This document shows positions 7,928-15,658 of a DNA stretch of 17,563 nt, piece by piece. Below the pieces are notes generated by a model. It searched no databases and was not told the DNA's origin. It worked only from the letters and a program-made list of their open reading frames with translations. Each line of letters starts with the position of its first letter. Within the stretch, counting starts at the first letter, position 1. The translations under genes and the position numbers were made by a program. Source of the DNA: an uncultured Eubacteriales bacterium (GTDB lineage: Bacteria; Bacillota; Clostridia; Oscillospirales; CAG-272); NCBI GenBank assembly GCA_900321265.1, contig ONVJ01000256.1:1-17563 (forward strand). Direction: 5' to 3'.

Positions 7928-7951
7928 GCTCGCGCGCCTTTCGGCGGGAGC
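7928..7951 (-). other. GNRA-capped hairpin in the phosphoesterase leader
   Basis: The minus-strand RNA folds as GCUC, a small internal loop, CGCC, a GAAA tetraloop, GGCG and GAGC. It lies between the candidate leader peptide and the phosphoesterase start and is not followed by a U-tract. It may be one element of a structured leader; I match it to no known RNA class. Confidence 0.45.
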
Positions 7952-7965
7952 GGTCAGTATTTCTG

Positions 7966-7989
7966 TTAAAAACAGAGGAAGAAGAACAT
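7966..7989 (-). CDS. Candidate Phe-rich leader peptide MFFFLCF
   Basis: A tiny reading frame begins about 15 nt after the predicted transcription start of the phosphoesterase mRNA: ATG, three TTC, CTC, TGT, TTT, TAA. A GGAAG Shine-Dalgarno lies 7 nt upstream of the ATG. Four of seven residues are Phe, as in the leader peptides of amino-acid attenuators. Against that, the gene downstream is not an aromatic amino-acid gene and no terminator hairpin follows. The Shine-Dalgarno segment GGAAGA can also pair with UCUUCC within the Phe codons. It could be chance. Confidence 0.3.
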   Translation of the reverse strand: MFFFLCF

Positions 7990-8010
7990 GAAAAATCTTC
8001 CACCTTTATT

Positions 8011-8039
8011 ATTATACTCTTTTTTCTCTGTAATTTCAA
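8011..8039 (-). promoter_or_regulatory. Consensus sigma-A promoter of the phosphoesterase unit
   Basis: On the minus strand TTGAAA (8034-8039), a 17-nt spacer and TATAAT (8011-8016) give a near-perfect housekeeping promoter. Transcription should start near 8003, leaving about 150 nt of leader before the phosphoesterase ATG. This accounts for the 253-nt gap at 7855-8107, the longest within the middle block; nothing else gene-like is seen there. Confidence 0.85.
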
Positions 8040-8107
8040 GTTATTCTGTCATTTACAGGCATTTTTTGCTCTCTCTTTTGTCCTGCGTATAACTCATAAG
8101 CGCGAAT

Positions 8108-8953
8108 TCAGAGTTCCACCCATTCCCCCGGTCTCGACAGGCTCTTTAACGCCCCGTCGCGGATGATCATTCCCTCGAGCGTATCGGCATGATTTACCGG
8201 AGGATCCTCCGGGTCCCTGAAAAAGTCCAGCATCGCGCGGATCATAGCCTTGAAAAAATGCTCCTTTGCGGCATATACTCCGCTTCTTCCGCCCTTGCCC
8301 GGGATCACAAGCGCCGAATAACCGAGGCCCTGACAGTTCAGTGTGAAATTGATCGACGCCATCCTGCCGTCCCGGTATCCGAGCATGGCGACGAAATGCT
8401 CCCTGTCGCCGTTGCTCATTATTTTCGCGGCACCCCTGCCCATCAGATGCGCGCAGATCTCTATCGGATGGATCAGCTCGATATCGAATCTGTCCCCGCT
8501 CCCGAAGGCGTCGACCGACTCCGCGACGCCGGCGAAATGGGCAAATTCGGGAGCGAACCTGAGGGAAGATGAGGAAAAGAAGGGAGTGCCGAGCCGCTCT
8601 CCGAGGGCGATGATCCTCCTCGCCTCTCCGGCGTCGACGGCAAAGGTCTTGTCGACGAAGACCGGCTTGCCGAAGGGAAAGACCTCCTGTGCATAAGCCA
8701 TGTGCCGGTCGGGGTCGTCCGGAGCAAGTATGATTATGCTGTCCGCCGCCTCGCAGACCTCCCGGATGCTCTCAAGCTGACGGGCGCCGTACTTTTCGCA
8801 CCATTCCCCCGTCGTAAGGCCTCCCGGGAAGGGCGAACCGGTCTCCGCCCATGCAAGAATCTCAATATTCTCTCCCGCCGACTCTCTGAGCCAGGCAGGA
8901 TAGTGGTTCGCGTGGTATTCGTCAAGATAATAATCGATAAAACCTATCTTCAT
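8108..8953 (-). CDS. Divergent Gfo/Idh/MocA-like oxidoreductase
   Basis: The 281-residue product resembles the Gfo/Idh/MocA family in layout: an N-terminal Rossmann-like part with SIIILAPDDPDRH and KPVFVDKTFA (the position of the family EKP motif), then an alpha/beta part with HPIEICAHLMG. It lacks a GxGxxG loop at its start (KIGFIDYYLDEY) and has DKT for EKP, so NAD(P) binding or activity may be altered. It is also shorter than the usual 330-390 residues. ATG at 8951-8953 has GAGG 6 nt upstream; the open frame to 9055 runs into the upstream gene and is unlikely to be used. It follows the other oxidoreductase by 25 nt, so they form one operon and probably act on related compounds, perhaps as partner subunits or sequential enzymes. 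Substrate unknown. Confidence 0.78.
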   Translation of the reverse strand: MKIGFIDYYLDEYHANHYPAWLRESAGENIEILAWAETGSPFPGGLTTGEWCEKYGARQLESIREVCEAADSIIILAPDDPDRHMAYAQEVFPFGKPVFVDKTFAVDAGEARRIIALGERLGTPFFSSSSLRFAPEFAHFAGVAESVDAFGSGDRFDIELIHPIEICAHLMGRGAAKIMSNGDREHFVAMLGYRDGRMASINFTLNCQGLGYSALVIPGKGGRSGVYAAKEHFFKAMIRAMLDFFRDPEDPPVNHADTLEGMIIRDGALKSLSRPGEWVEL

Positions 8954-8978
8954 GTCGGTCCTCAGCCTTTCCCGCCCG

Positions 8979-10055
8979 TCAGACGAAGGATAATTCTCTG
9001 CCGGCCTCTGCCGACGCGTAGATCGCGGAGAGCAGCCTCTGGCTCTCGAGGACATACCGGATATTTCCTCTGGTCAGTCTCACACTGCCTTCGGAGAATT
9101 CCCTGACAGAATCGATGAAATCCCTGTCCTCCTTCGCGTACATATTCGGTATGTCGCCCTCGGAATCGTAAGCCGAGAGAGAACTGTCGAAAATCCTGTA
9201 CCTTCCTCCGTAATTGAGATGCGCTCCGGCCCTGTCCCCCATGAAATCGATGAACATCTGTCCGGGAGTATCGATATTCTCCGCCCAGGCTCCGTTGAAG
9301 GAGATGCTGCATTTGTCGGTCCTTACAAACCCTGTAACATAATCCTCGACGTCGTTCGTTCCGTCGGGGACGGGAGGTCCCGCCCACATCGAAGTGTACC
9401 TGTAGTCGGATATGTTTTTAGCCATCTCGGAATATGCTCCCGCAGAGACCGTAAGGATCTTTGCGCCGCCGAGCACATATAGAATCAGATCCAGAAAATG
9501 GATCCCCCAGTCGATCAGGACGCCGCCGCCCGATTCCGCCCTGGTGGTGAAGGGGCCTCCGAGTCCGGGGATCGATCTGCTCTCACGGAAGGAGCAATAT
9601 ACCGTGTATATCTTTCCGAACCTGCCTTCTGCGACCAGATCGTGGAGCTCCTCCACCGATCTGTGATACCTGTTGCAGACGCCGATCGCCAGCAGCCTTC
9701 CGGTATTCGATGCTTCTTCAGACATCTTCTTTGCCAGATCGAAGCTTACCGTGATCGGTTTTTCGCAGAAGACATGCTTCCCCGCCCTCATCGCGTCGAC
9801 CGAGACGGTGTAATGAGCATAATTCGGGGTCAGCACGTATACCGCGTCGACCTCGGGATCGGAAAGCGCCTCCCTGTAATCGGTTATTGCGCGCCCGGCT
9901 CCGAATCTTTCGACCTTCGCCTGCGCTTTTTCGGGGATAAGGTCGCAGGCATATCTCATCTCGACATCCGCCATCGAGGACAGCGCCGGGAAATGTGCCG
10001 CCTCGGAAATTCTGCCGCAGCCGACGACCGCGACTACAGTTTTGCCGTTTTTCAT
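8979..10055 (-). CDS. Gfo/Idh/MocA family NAD(P)-dependent oxidoreductase
   Basis: The 358-residue enzyme carries the normal family features: Rossmann loop VVGCGRIS (11-17), LTPNYAHY near 75-82, GKHVFCEKP (EKP 98-100) and GGGVLIDWGIHFLDL (Asp182, His186, Asp189), the catalytic segment. Members oxidise or reduce sugars, inositols, sugar acids or related hydroxyl compounds in the cytosol with NAD(P); the substrate cannot be named. The start ATG at 10053-10055 has an excellent GGGAGGAG just upstream, better than the longer frame to 10100, which would run through the terminator. It is the first gene of a two-gene unit with the divergent oxidoreductase. A strong terminator ends 13 nt before the start codon. 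Confidence 0.9.
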   Translation of the reverse strand: MKNGKTVVAVVGCGRISEAAHFPALSSMADVEMRYACDLIPEKAQAKVERFGAGRAITDYREALSDPEVDAVYVLTPNYAHYTVSVDAMRAGKHVFCEKPITVSFDLAKKMSEEASNTGRLLAIGVCNRYHRSVEELHDLVAEGRFGKIYTVYCSFRESRSIPGLGGPFTTRAESGGGVLIDWGIHFLDLILYVLGGAKILTVSAGAYSEMAKNISDYRYTSMWAGPPVPDGTNDVEDYVTGFVRTDKCSISFNGAWAENIDTPGQMFIDFMGDRAGAHLNYGGRYRIFDSSLSAYDSEGDIPNMYAKEDRDFIDSVREFSEGSVRLTRGNIRYVLESQRLLSAIYASAEAGRELSFV

Positions 10056-10068
10056 GATACTCCTCCCG

Positions 10069-10113
10069 AAAAAGGGGGTGTCACAAAGCTTGCGCGGCAA
10101 TGTAACATCCCCC
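10069..10113 (-). terminator. Strong intrinsic terminator after mreB and directly before the oxidoreductase pair
   Basis: On the minus strand GGGGG (10109-10113), a bulged A and TGTTACA (10101-10107) pair with TGTGACA (10079-10085) and CCCCC (10074-10078), with one G-U pair: 12 bp in all. TTTTT follows (10069-10073). The loop has a further TTGC/GCAA pair. It follows mreB by 24 nt and its U-tract abuts the ribosome binding site of the next gene, so it may act as an mreB terminator, an attenuator, or both. Confidence 0.87.
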
Positions 10114-10136
10114 TGTTCTGTATGATATGAAACTGT

Positions 10137-11171
10137 TCAATAGTCCCTCTGTCCGTTTCTTGTCAGGTTGACCGACCCCGAATAGAGAAGACTTGAGTGA
10201 TCAAGAGATTTGCCCGTGCCGATGGCGACGCAGTTTATCGGATTGGCGGCGACCTCGGCTTTTATCTCGACAAAATCTGCGATCAGCCTGTCAAGCCCCT
10301 TGAGGAGGGCTCCTCCGCCGGTAAGCTTTATCCCGTTCTTGGTTATGTCCTGTACGAGTTCGGGCGGAGTCCGCTCGATCACCTGACAGATCGCGTCAAG
10401 TATCGCCTGTATCGGATTGAGCATTGCCTCGAGCATCTCTCTCGAGGTCAGAGTGATCTCCCTCGGTATGCCCTGGGCAAGACATCTTCCTCCGACCGTC
10501 ATCTCGACGACCTTGCTGTGCCGGTAGACGTTCCCTATCGTCTTTTTGATTTCCTCCGCGGTCCTCTCCCCGATGAGAAGATTGTAACGGCTCCGGACGT
10601 ATTTCATTATCGATTCGTCGAATTTATCGCCGGCCACCTTTATCGACTCTGAAACGACGACTCCGTCAAGCGCGATCACGGCGATATCGGTCGTTCCTCC
10701 GCCGATATCGACGACCATGTTACCTTCGGGCTTGGAGATATCTATCCCGGCTCCTATCGCGGCGGCGACCGGTTCCTCGATCAGATAAACCGAATGGGCC
10801 CCCGCGTTCTTCGCGGCGTCGACGACGGCTCTTTCCTCCACCTCGGTGATCCCCGACGGGATGCAGACCACCACCACAGGCTTCAGAAGCCTGTTTTTGG
10901 TCGCCTGCCTTATGAAGAACTCAAGCATGCGAAGCGTCACGCGGTACTGGCTTATCACGCCCTCCCTGAGCGGCCTGACCGTCCTGATCCGGTCGTTCGT
11001 CCGGCCTATCATCCTCCATGCCTGTGTTCCGATGGCGATGATCTCGTCGGTGTCGATGTCAAGCGCTACGACAGAAGGCTCGTTCAGTACTATCTGATTT
11101 CCTCTGTAGACAAGACAGGACGCGGTACCCAGATCAATGCCTATTCTCGGTCTCAACGTACCGTTGCTCAA
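10137..11171 (-). CDS. mreB: Rod-shape determining protein MreB/Mbl
   Basis: MreB-family actin homologues polymerise under the membrane and guide lateral cell-wall synthesis. The 344-residue protein shows the actin-fold nucleotide motifs: phosphate 1 RIGIDLGTASCLVY, phosphate 2 VDIGGGTTDIAVI and adenosine motif KLTGGGALLKGLDRLI, and it is of full family length. Whether it corresponds to MreB, Mbl or MreBH cannot be told; mreC and mreD are not adjacent, which is more like Mbl. The start is TTG at 11169-11171 with a strong AGGAGGG 6 nt upstream; no ATG competes. It has its own promoter and is followed by a strong terminator, so it looks like a single-gene unit. The organism is therefore probably rod-shaped or otherwise uses MreB-guided elongation. 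Confidence 0.95.
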   Translation of the reverse strand: MSNGTLRPRIGIDLGTASCLVYRGNQIVLNEPSVVALDIDTDEIIAIGTQAWRMIGRTNDRIRTVRPLREGVISQYRVTLRMLEFFIRQATKNRLLKPVVVVCIPSGITEVEERAVVDAAKNAGAHSVYLIEEPVAAAIGAGIDISKPEGNMVVDIGGGTTDIAVIALDGVVVSESIKVAGDKFDESIMKYVRSRYNLLIGERTAEEIKKTIGNVYRHSKVVEMTVGGRCLAQGIPREITLTSREMLEAMLNPIQAILDAICQVIERTPPELVQDITKNGIKLTGGGALLKGLDRLIADFVEIKAEVAANPINCVAIGTGKSLDHSSLLYSGSVNLTRNGQRDY

Positions 11172-11209
11172 AGCTCGCCCTCCTGTCCTGAAAATTTATG
11201 TGGATTTTT

Positions 11210-11238
11210 ATTATACACTATTTAATATGAAAAATCAA
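11210..11238 (-). promoter_or_regulatory. Sigma-A promoter of mreB
   Basis: TTGATT (11233-11238), a 17-nt spacer and TATAAT (11210-11215) on the minus strand. The predicted start near 11203 gives a short leader ending in the strong ribosome binding site of mreB. The T-rich stretch just after the comF stop upstream may help end the comF transcript, but its stem is weak. Confidence 0.83.
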
Positions 11239-11263
11239 CTGGTAAAAACAAAAAACTTGATCC

Positions 11264-12007
11264 TCAGAAGGGTTCGGCAAGACAGGCGCAGATGATCATG
11301 CCCGCTCCAGACATTTTCAGGATCCGGGAGCATTCCGACACCGTCGCTCCGGTGGTGATCAGGTCGTCGACGAGAATGACGTTCGCGCCGCGGGGGATGA
11401 ATTCTCCCGACGGAGCAAACATTCCCGAAACGTTCTCGGCTCTCTCACCGACCGCAAGCTTCTTCTGCGCCGAAACGCCTTCCTTCCTGCGTTTGATCAG
11501 TTCCAGGCAGCAGAGTCCCATCGATTCCGCCAGCGCTTCGGCAAGCAGCTTTGCCTGATCGACGCCTTCCCTCTTTACTTTTTTTCCGCTTCTCGGGACA
11601 TATGTGACAAAAGCGGCGCTGAGATCCGCCCCGCGCCCGGCGGCGGCGGTCCCGACGCAGGGCTTCAGCCTCGACGCAAGCTCTTCGGCAAGCAGTCTGT
11701 CCCGGTTTGATTTAAGGCGCCAGATGACCCGGTATAGCGGGCTGTCGGTCTCGGAGGAGACATAAAACCCCAGCTTCGCGACCCCGACGGTCCCGGAGCT
11801 CCTCATATTTTCCTTGACGCACCCGCATTCCCGGACGGGACGCCTGCACCTCGGACAAATCACCCCGGCCAGAGCGTTCAGTTTTTCAGAGCAGGACTGA
11901 CAGAGCACCCCCAGTCCCTTAGTTTCGGTCTCTCCGCAGGCGGCGCACTTCTCGCCGGCAAGATATGACCTCAGCCACAGTCTTGCCTTTTTTGATGTCT
12001 CGTTCAT
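11264..12007 (-). CDS. comF: ComF-family phosphoribosyltransferase-like protein
   Basis: The 247-residue protein has the ComF plan: an N-terminal zinc-finger part (CAAC, CQSC, CPRC and CGC pairs between about residues 20 and 65) and a C-terminal phosphoribosyltransferase domain with the PRPP-binding loop VILVDDLITTGATVSEC. ComF proteins take part in natural DNA uptake and are thought to act with the ComFA helicase and DprA at the cytosolic face. comFA is not seen here. The start is probably ATG at 12005-12007; a TTG two codons upstream is possible and neither has a good Shine-Dalgarno. It follows recD2 by 46 nt in the same direction. The metK-recD2-comF order is, to my knowledge, common in Clostridia. 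Confidence 0.9.
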   Translation of the reverse strand: MNETSKKARLWLRSYLAGEKCAACGETETKGLGVLCQSCSEKLNALAGVICPRCRRPVRECGCVKENMRSSGTVGVAKLGFYVSSETDSPLYRVIWRLKSNRDRLLAEELASRLKPCVGTAAAGRGADLSAAFVTYVPRSGKKVKREGVDQAKLLAEALAESMGLCCLELIKRRKEGVSAQKKLAVGERAENVSGMFAPSGEFIPRGANVILVDDLITTGATVSECSRILKMSGAGMIICACLAEPF

Positions 12008-12053
12008 ATACAAAGAGAATTATAGGGATCCCTGATCATTTCATGACCGCAGA

Positions 12054-14432
12054 TCATTTTCCGCGTCCGGCGGTCCGCGCCGCGCTCCCCGAAGCCTCCC
12101 GGAGCCTCCGGCAGAGTCCGGTGTATCTTTCCGAAACCGTCTTGTTTTTTATCATTTTTTCAAGCACATCGTACCTTCCCACGATGATCACCCGTTTGTG
12201 CGCCCGCGTTACTGCCGTATAGATCAGATTCCTTGTCGCGAGCACCGGAGGCATGTCTCCCAGCGGTATCACGACACTGTCGTACTCGCTCCCCTGACTC
12301 TTGTGGACGGTGACCGCGAAGGCAGGTTCAAGATCATCGAGGTCGGAAAAAGAATAATCGACATTTTTTCCGTCGAAGGAGATCTCCATCAGCCTGGCCG
12401 AAGAGTCGATCGAAAGAATGACGCCTATCTCTCCGTTGAAGAGCCCCTGGCCCTTCTTTCCGCCGATATTCCATGATATCTCATAGTTGTTGCGGATCTG
12501 CATGACGCGGTCGCCGGTACGGAAGATGATATCTCTGCTTTTGTGTTCCTTCTTCCAGGGTGCGGGAGGATTTATCAGCTCCCGGATCTGACGGTTGAGG
12601 TTCTCGGTGCCGCATATGCCCCTTCTGGAGGGTGAAAGCACCTGGACTGTTTCTTTGTCCCCGTAGGCGTTCTGCAGCCTGAAGGCAGCGAGATCGGCGG
12701 TGAGCTCGGCTATCGAGGCGTCGGTCTCTCTCGGGATAAAGAAGAAATCCCGGTCGCGGGCGGTCAGGCAGGGCATCTCACCGCGGTTGATCGCGTGCGC
12801 GTTCGTAACTATCAGCGAGCTTTCGGCCTGTCTGAAGACCTGCGTCAGGGCGACCGATGGAATCACTCCCGAGGCGATGATATCGCCGAGCACGTTCCCC
12901 GGTCCCACCGAAGGAAGCTGGTCGGCGTCTCCGATAAGGATCAGCCTGCTCCCGGGTTTTACGGCGTGGAGGAGCGCCGACATCAGAAGACAGTCGATCA
13001 TCGACAGCTCGTCGACGATGATGACGTCCTCTTCCAGGCGGTTTTTTTCATTGCGTTTGAATTTCCGGAGCAGGTCGCGGTCGTCGTTCGGCTCACCCGA
13101 CGCAAAATCGACCTCAAGCAGCCGGTGTATCGTCTTGGCCTCGCGGCCGGTCGATTCGGTTATCCGCTTGGCGGCGCGTCCGGTCGGAGCGGCCAGCGAG
13201 TATTCCAGACCGAGATTCTCAAAGATCGAGATCAGAGCCGAGATGACGGTCGTTTTTCCGGTCCCCGGTCCGCCTGTGAGAACGAGAACGCCGCGCGAGA
13301 GAGCGCTTCTGATAGCTTTTTTCTGCTCCTCGGCGTATGTGATACTGTTTCTCCGCTCGGAAAAAGAGATGAAATTCTCGGCATCTTCGCCGGATATCGG
13401 GCCGCTTCCCCTGCAGAGCCTGACAAGTCTTCCGGCTATATATTTTTCATGATCATAGATCTCGGCAGGGTAAATCACCCTCCCGGAGACCGGGCTGCCC
13501 GATCCTCCGGACAGGACATCCCCGTCGGCGGGGCTTTCGGCGACAAGCCTGCCTGACGCGATCTCGCTCCCAAGGCAGGGAACGACAAAAGCGGCGTCCA
13601 CGGCAAGCGCCGACGCCGACATCTCGATCAGCCTTTTCTCGGGAAGACAGGTGTGTCCCTCGCGAAACAGGACGCGGTTGAGAGTCCATCTGATCCCCGA
13701 GGCTATCCTTTCGGGTGAATCGGGGGCGAATCCGAGGGAGGTCGCCATTGAATCCGCCGATTCAAAAGAGAGGCCGTCGATCTCGTCGCAGAGACGGTAG
13801 GGCGCCGATTTGGCGGTCTCGATCGATTTTTCTCCGTAGCGGTCGTAGATCTTCATCGTCAGCGAGGGTCCGAAATATGACCTGAAAAAGGTCATGACGG
13901 TCCGGATATCGCTCTTGCTTCTGAACTCTTCGGATATCTCCCTCGCGCGTTTCGGGGTTATTCCCGGGATCTGCGCAAGATAGTCGGGGTGGTTTTCAAT
14001 GACGTCGGCGGTATCCTCTCCGAATGCCTCAAAGATCTTCGCTGCCGTCTTTGGACCTATTCCCTTTATTGCGCCCGACGCAAGGTATTTTTCGATGTCC
14101 GAGCTTTCGGCAGGCGCCTCGACCCGGTATTCGCCGACCTTGAGCTGGCGGCCGAATCTGGCGCTCGTCTCCCATGTCCCGAAAAGCGAGAGACGGTCGC
14201 CCTCGCCGACGTCGGGCATGATGCCGAAGGCGGAGATCAGCGAACCCTCGGAATTGAATGTGACGACGGTGTATCCGTTGGACTCGTTGCGGTATACGAT
14301 GTTTTCGACCGTTCCGGGTATGCTCCCGTCCCCGGTCATGAGAAATCTGTCGGATTCCTCTTCTGCGGCCCTGGATTTGATATCCTTCAGGATATTCCCG
14401 AGCTCGGCGCGGTCTGTCTTTCTTTTCTTCAA
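12054..14432 (-). CDS. recD2: ATP-dependent 5'-3' DNA helicase RecD2
   Basis: RecD2 is a superfamily 1B helicase in bacteria lacking RecBC-type complexes and takes part in DNA repair and replication-fork maintenance. The N-terminal OB-like part (GTVENIVYRNESNGYTVV) and helix-hairpin-helix repeats (about residues 120-170, GIGPKTAAKI and IPGITPKRAREI) are followed by the motor: Walker A GGPGTGKTT (about 387-395), DELSMID, GDADQLPSVGPG (about 501-512), VTVHKSQGSEYD and YTAVTRA. I chose TTG at 14430-14432, which overlaps the metK stop (TTTGA) and has AGGG 5 nt upstream; the 792 residues match the usual length. A GTG at 14474 would overlap metK by 46 nt. The ATG 31 codons inside would cut the first residues but keeps the OB domain. 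Coupled to metK, followed by comF. Confidence 0.93.
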   Translation of the reverse strand: MKKRKTDRAELGNILKDIKSRAAEEESDRFLMTGDGSIPGTVENIVYRNESNGYTVVTFNSEGSLISAFGIMPDVGEGDRLSLFGTWETSARFGRQLKVGEYRVEAPAESSDIEKYLASGAIKGIGPKTAAKIFEAFGEDTADVIENHPDYLAQIPGITPKRAREISEEFRSKSDIRTVMTFFRSYFGPSLTMKIYDRYGEKSIETAKSAPYRLCDEIDGLSFESADSMATSLGFAPDSPERIASGIRWTLNRVLFREGHTCLPEKRLIEMSASALAVDAAFVVPCLGSEIASGRLVAESPADGDVLSGGSGSPVSGRVIYPAEIYDHEKYIAGRLVRLCRGSGPISGEDAENFISFSERRNSITYAEEQKKAIRSALSRGVLVLTGGPGTGKTTVISALISIFENLGLEYSLAAPTGRAAKRITESTGREAKTIHRLLEVDFASGEPNDDRDLLRKFKRNEKNRLEEDVIIVDELSMIDCLLMSALLHAVKPGSRLILIGDADQLPSVGPGNVLGDIIASGVIPSVALTQVFRQAESSLIVTNAHAINRGEMPCLTARDRDFFFIPRETDASIAELTADLAAFRLQNAYGDKETVQVLSPSRRGICGTENLNRQIRELINPPAPWKKEHKSRDIIFRTGDRVMQIRNNYEISWNIGGKKGQGLFNGEIGVILSIDSSARLMEISFDGKNVDYSFSDLDDLEPAFAVTVHKSQGSEYDSVVIPLGDMPPVLATRNLIYTAVTRAHKRVIIVGRYDVLEKMIKNKTVSERYTGLCRRLREASGSAARTAGRGK

Positions 14433-15604
14433 ATCAGCCCTGAAAGTTTTTCTGCCAGGTCTCTCTCCTCCCACGGCGCGGCAAGATCCTCTCTTCCCAT
14501 ATGTCCGTAGGCGGCAAGTTTACGGTAGATCGGCCTGCGAAGTCCGAACGCCGAGATGATGGCGGCGGGGCGCAGATCGAATGCTCCGGCTAGAGCCCCG
14601 GCGATCTTTTCATCGGGAAGCTTTCCGGTCCCGAAGGTATTGACATTCAGTGAGACAGGCTTTGCGACTCCGATCGCGTAAGCCACCTGAAGTTCGCATC
14701 TGTCCGCCAGTCCTGCCGCGACGACGTTCTTTGCCAGATATCTGGCGGCGTAGGCGCCGCTGCGGTCGACCTTTGTCGGGTCCTTGCCCGAGAAGGAACC
14801 GCCTCCGTGTGCGGCATATCCGCCGTATGTGTCAACGATTATCTTCCTGCCGGTAAGCCCGCTGTCGCCCATCGGTCCTCCGATTACGAATCTTCCGGTG
14901 GGATTTATGAAGAATTTTGTGTCCTCATCCATCATCCCGGCAGGGATGACGCTGTCGATCACCTCGCGCCGGATGTCGGCGCGCAGTCTTTCGATATCGG
15001 CGCTCTCGCTGTGCTGCGAGGAGATGACGACGGTATCGATCCTCACCGGACGGTCCCCGTCGTACTCGACGGTGACCTGTGTCTTTCCGTCTGGTCTGAG
15101 ATAGGGTATGATCCCCTGCTTTCTGACCTCGGTCAGCCTTTTGGCGAGCCTGTGGGCGAGGGAGATCGGAAGGGGCATGAGCTCAGGGGTCTCATTGCAG
15201 GCGTATCCGAACATCATTCCCTGATCCCCGGCACCGGTATCGAAGCCGCTCGTGTCCCCGTTCTTCGCCTCGAGCGATCTGTCGACTCCCAGGGCAATGT
15301 CGGGTGACTGTTCGTGAACAGAGGAGATAACGGCGCAGGAATCGCAGTCGAAGCCGTATTTTGCCCTCGTATATCCTATCTCTCTGACGGTATCGCGGGC
15401 GATCTTCTGAAGATCGGCATAGCCCGAAGTAGTGATCTCTCCCATTATCGAGATCAGTCCGGTGGTGCAGGTGACCTCGCACGCGACCCTGGACATAGGA
15501 TCCTGCGCGAGCAGATTGTCAAGCACGGCATCGGCTATCATGTCGCATATTTTATCGGGATGCCCCTCAGTCACCGATTCTGAAGTAAACAGTCTTCTTC
15601 CCAT
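14429..15604 (-). CDS. metK: S-adenosylmethionine synthetase
   Basis: MetK makes S-adenosylmethionine, the main methyl donor, from methionine and ATP in the cytosol. The 391-residue protein has TSESVTEGHPDKICD (8-21) and both family signatures, GAGDQGMMFGYA (124-135) and GGGSFSGKD (267-275), plus full length. The ATG at 15602-15604 has AAAGGA 8 nt upstream; an in-frame TTG at 15622 would put that site inside the coding region and is rejected. No S-box or other SAM riboswitch is seen in the 54-nt gap upstream, so it is probably read from the ribU/PF06695 side or from an unseen promoter. The stop overlaps the proposed recD2 start. Confidence 0.97.
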   Translation of the reverse strand: MGRRLFTSESVTEGHPDKICDMIADAVLDNLLAQDPMSRVACEVTCTTGLISIMGEITTSGYADLQKIARDTVREIGYTRAKYGFDCDSCAVISSVHEQSPDIALGVDRSLEAKNGDTSGFDTGAGDQGMMFGYACNETPELMPLPISLAHRLAKRLTEVRKQGIIPYLRPDGKTQVTVEYDGDRPVRIDTVVISSQHSESADIERLRADIRREVIDSVIPAGMMDEDTKFFINPTGRFVIGGPMGDSGLTGRKIIVDTYGGYAAHGGGSFSGKDPTKVDRSGAYAARYLAKNVVAAGLADRCELQVAYAIGVAKPVSLNVNTFGTGKLPDEKIAGALAGAFDLRPAAIISAFGLRRPIYRKLAAYGHMGREDLAAPWEERDLAEKLSGLI

Positions 15605-15658
15605 CTCAGTGTCCTTTCTCAAAATGGTTGTATTCGTCCTGCCTGTGCCTTAATCGGC

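Noticed and set aside
7855..8005. Known riboswitch in the phosphoesterase leader
   Set aside because: A CGCCTGGG string recalls the ZTP class, but the other conserved segments of that class and those of TPP, c-di-GMP, glycine, THF, fluoride, SAM and T-box elements were not found by eye.
7851..8039. A 62-codon minus-strand frame upstream of the phosphoesterase
   Set aside because: It starts inside the promoter, upstream of the -10 box, and its composition is Arg/Lys/Ser-rich without family features; it is a by-product of the leader sequence.
11239..11290. Terminator at the end of comF
   Set aside because: TTTTTTGTTTTT is present, but the only stem before it is four base pairs (CTTG/CAAG) with a long loop, too weak to call.
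12024..12033. AGGGATCCCT palindrome between recD2 and comF
   Set aside because: It is a single short palindrome with no partner site and no promoter nearby, so chance is the simplest account.
12700..13556. Two 250-codon plus-strand frames opposite recD2
   Set aside because: They are in different frames opposite the conserved helicase motor, with composition typical of antisense frames and no domain.
15605..15658. SAM riboswitch before metK
   Set aside because: The gap is only 54 nt and has none of the conserved S-box segments.
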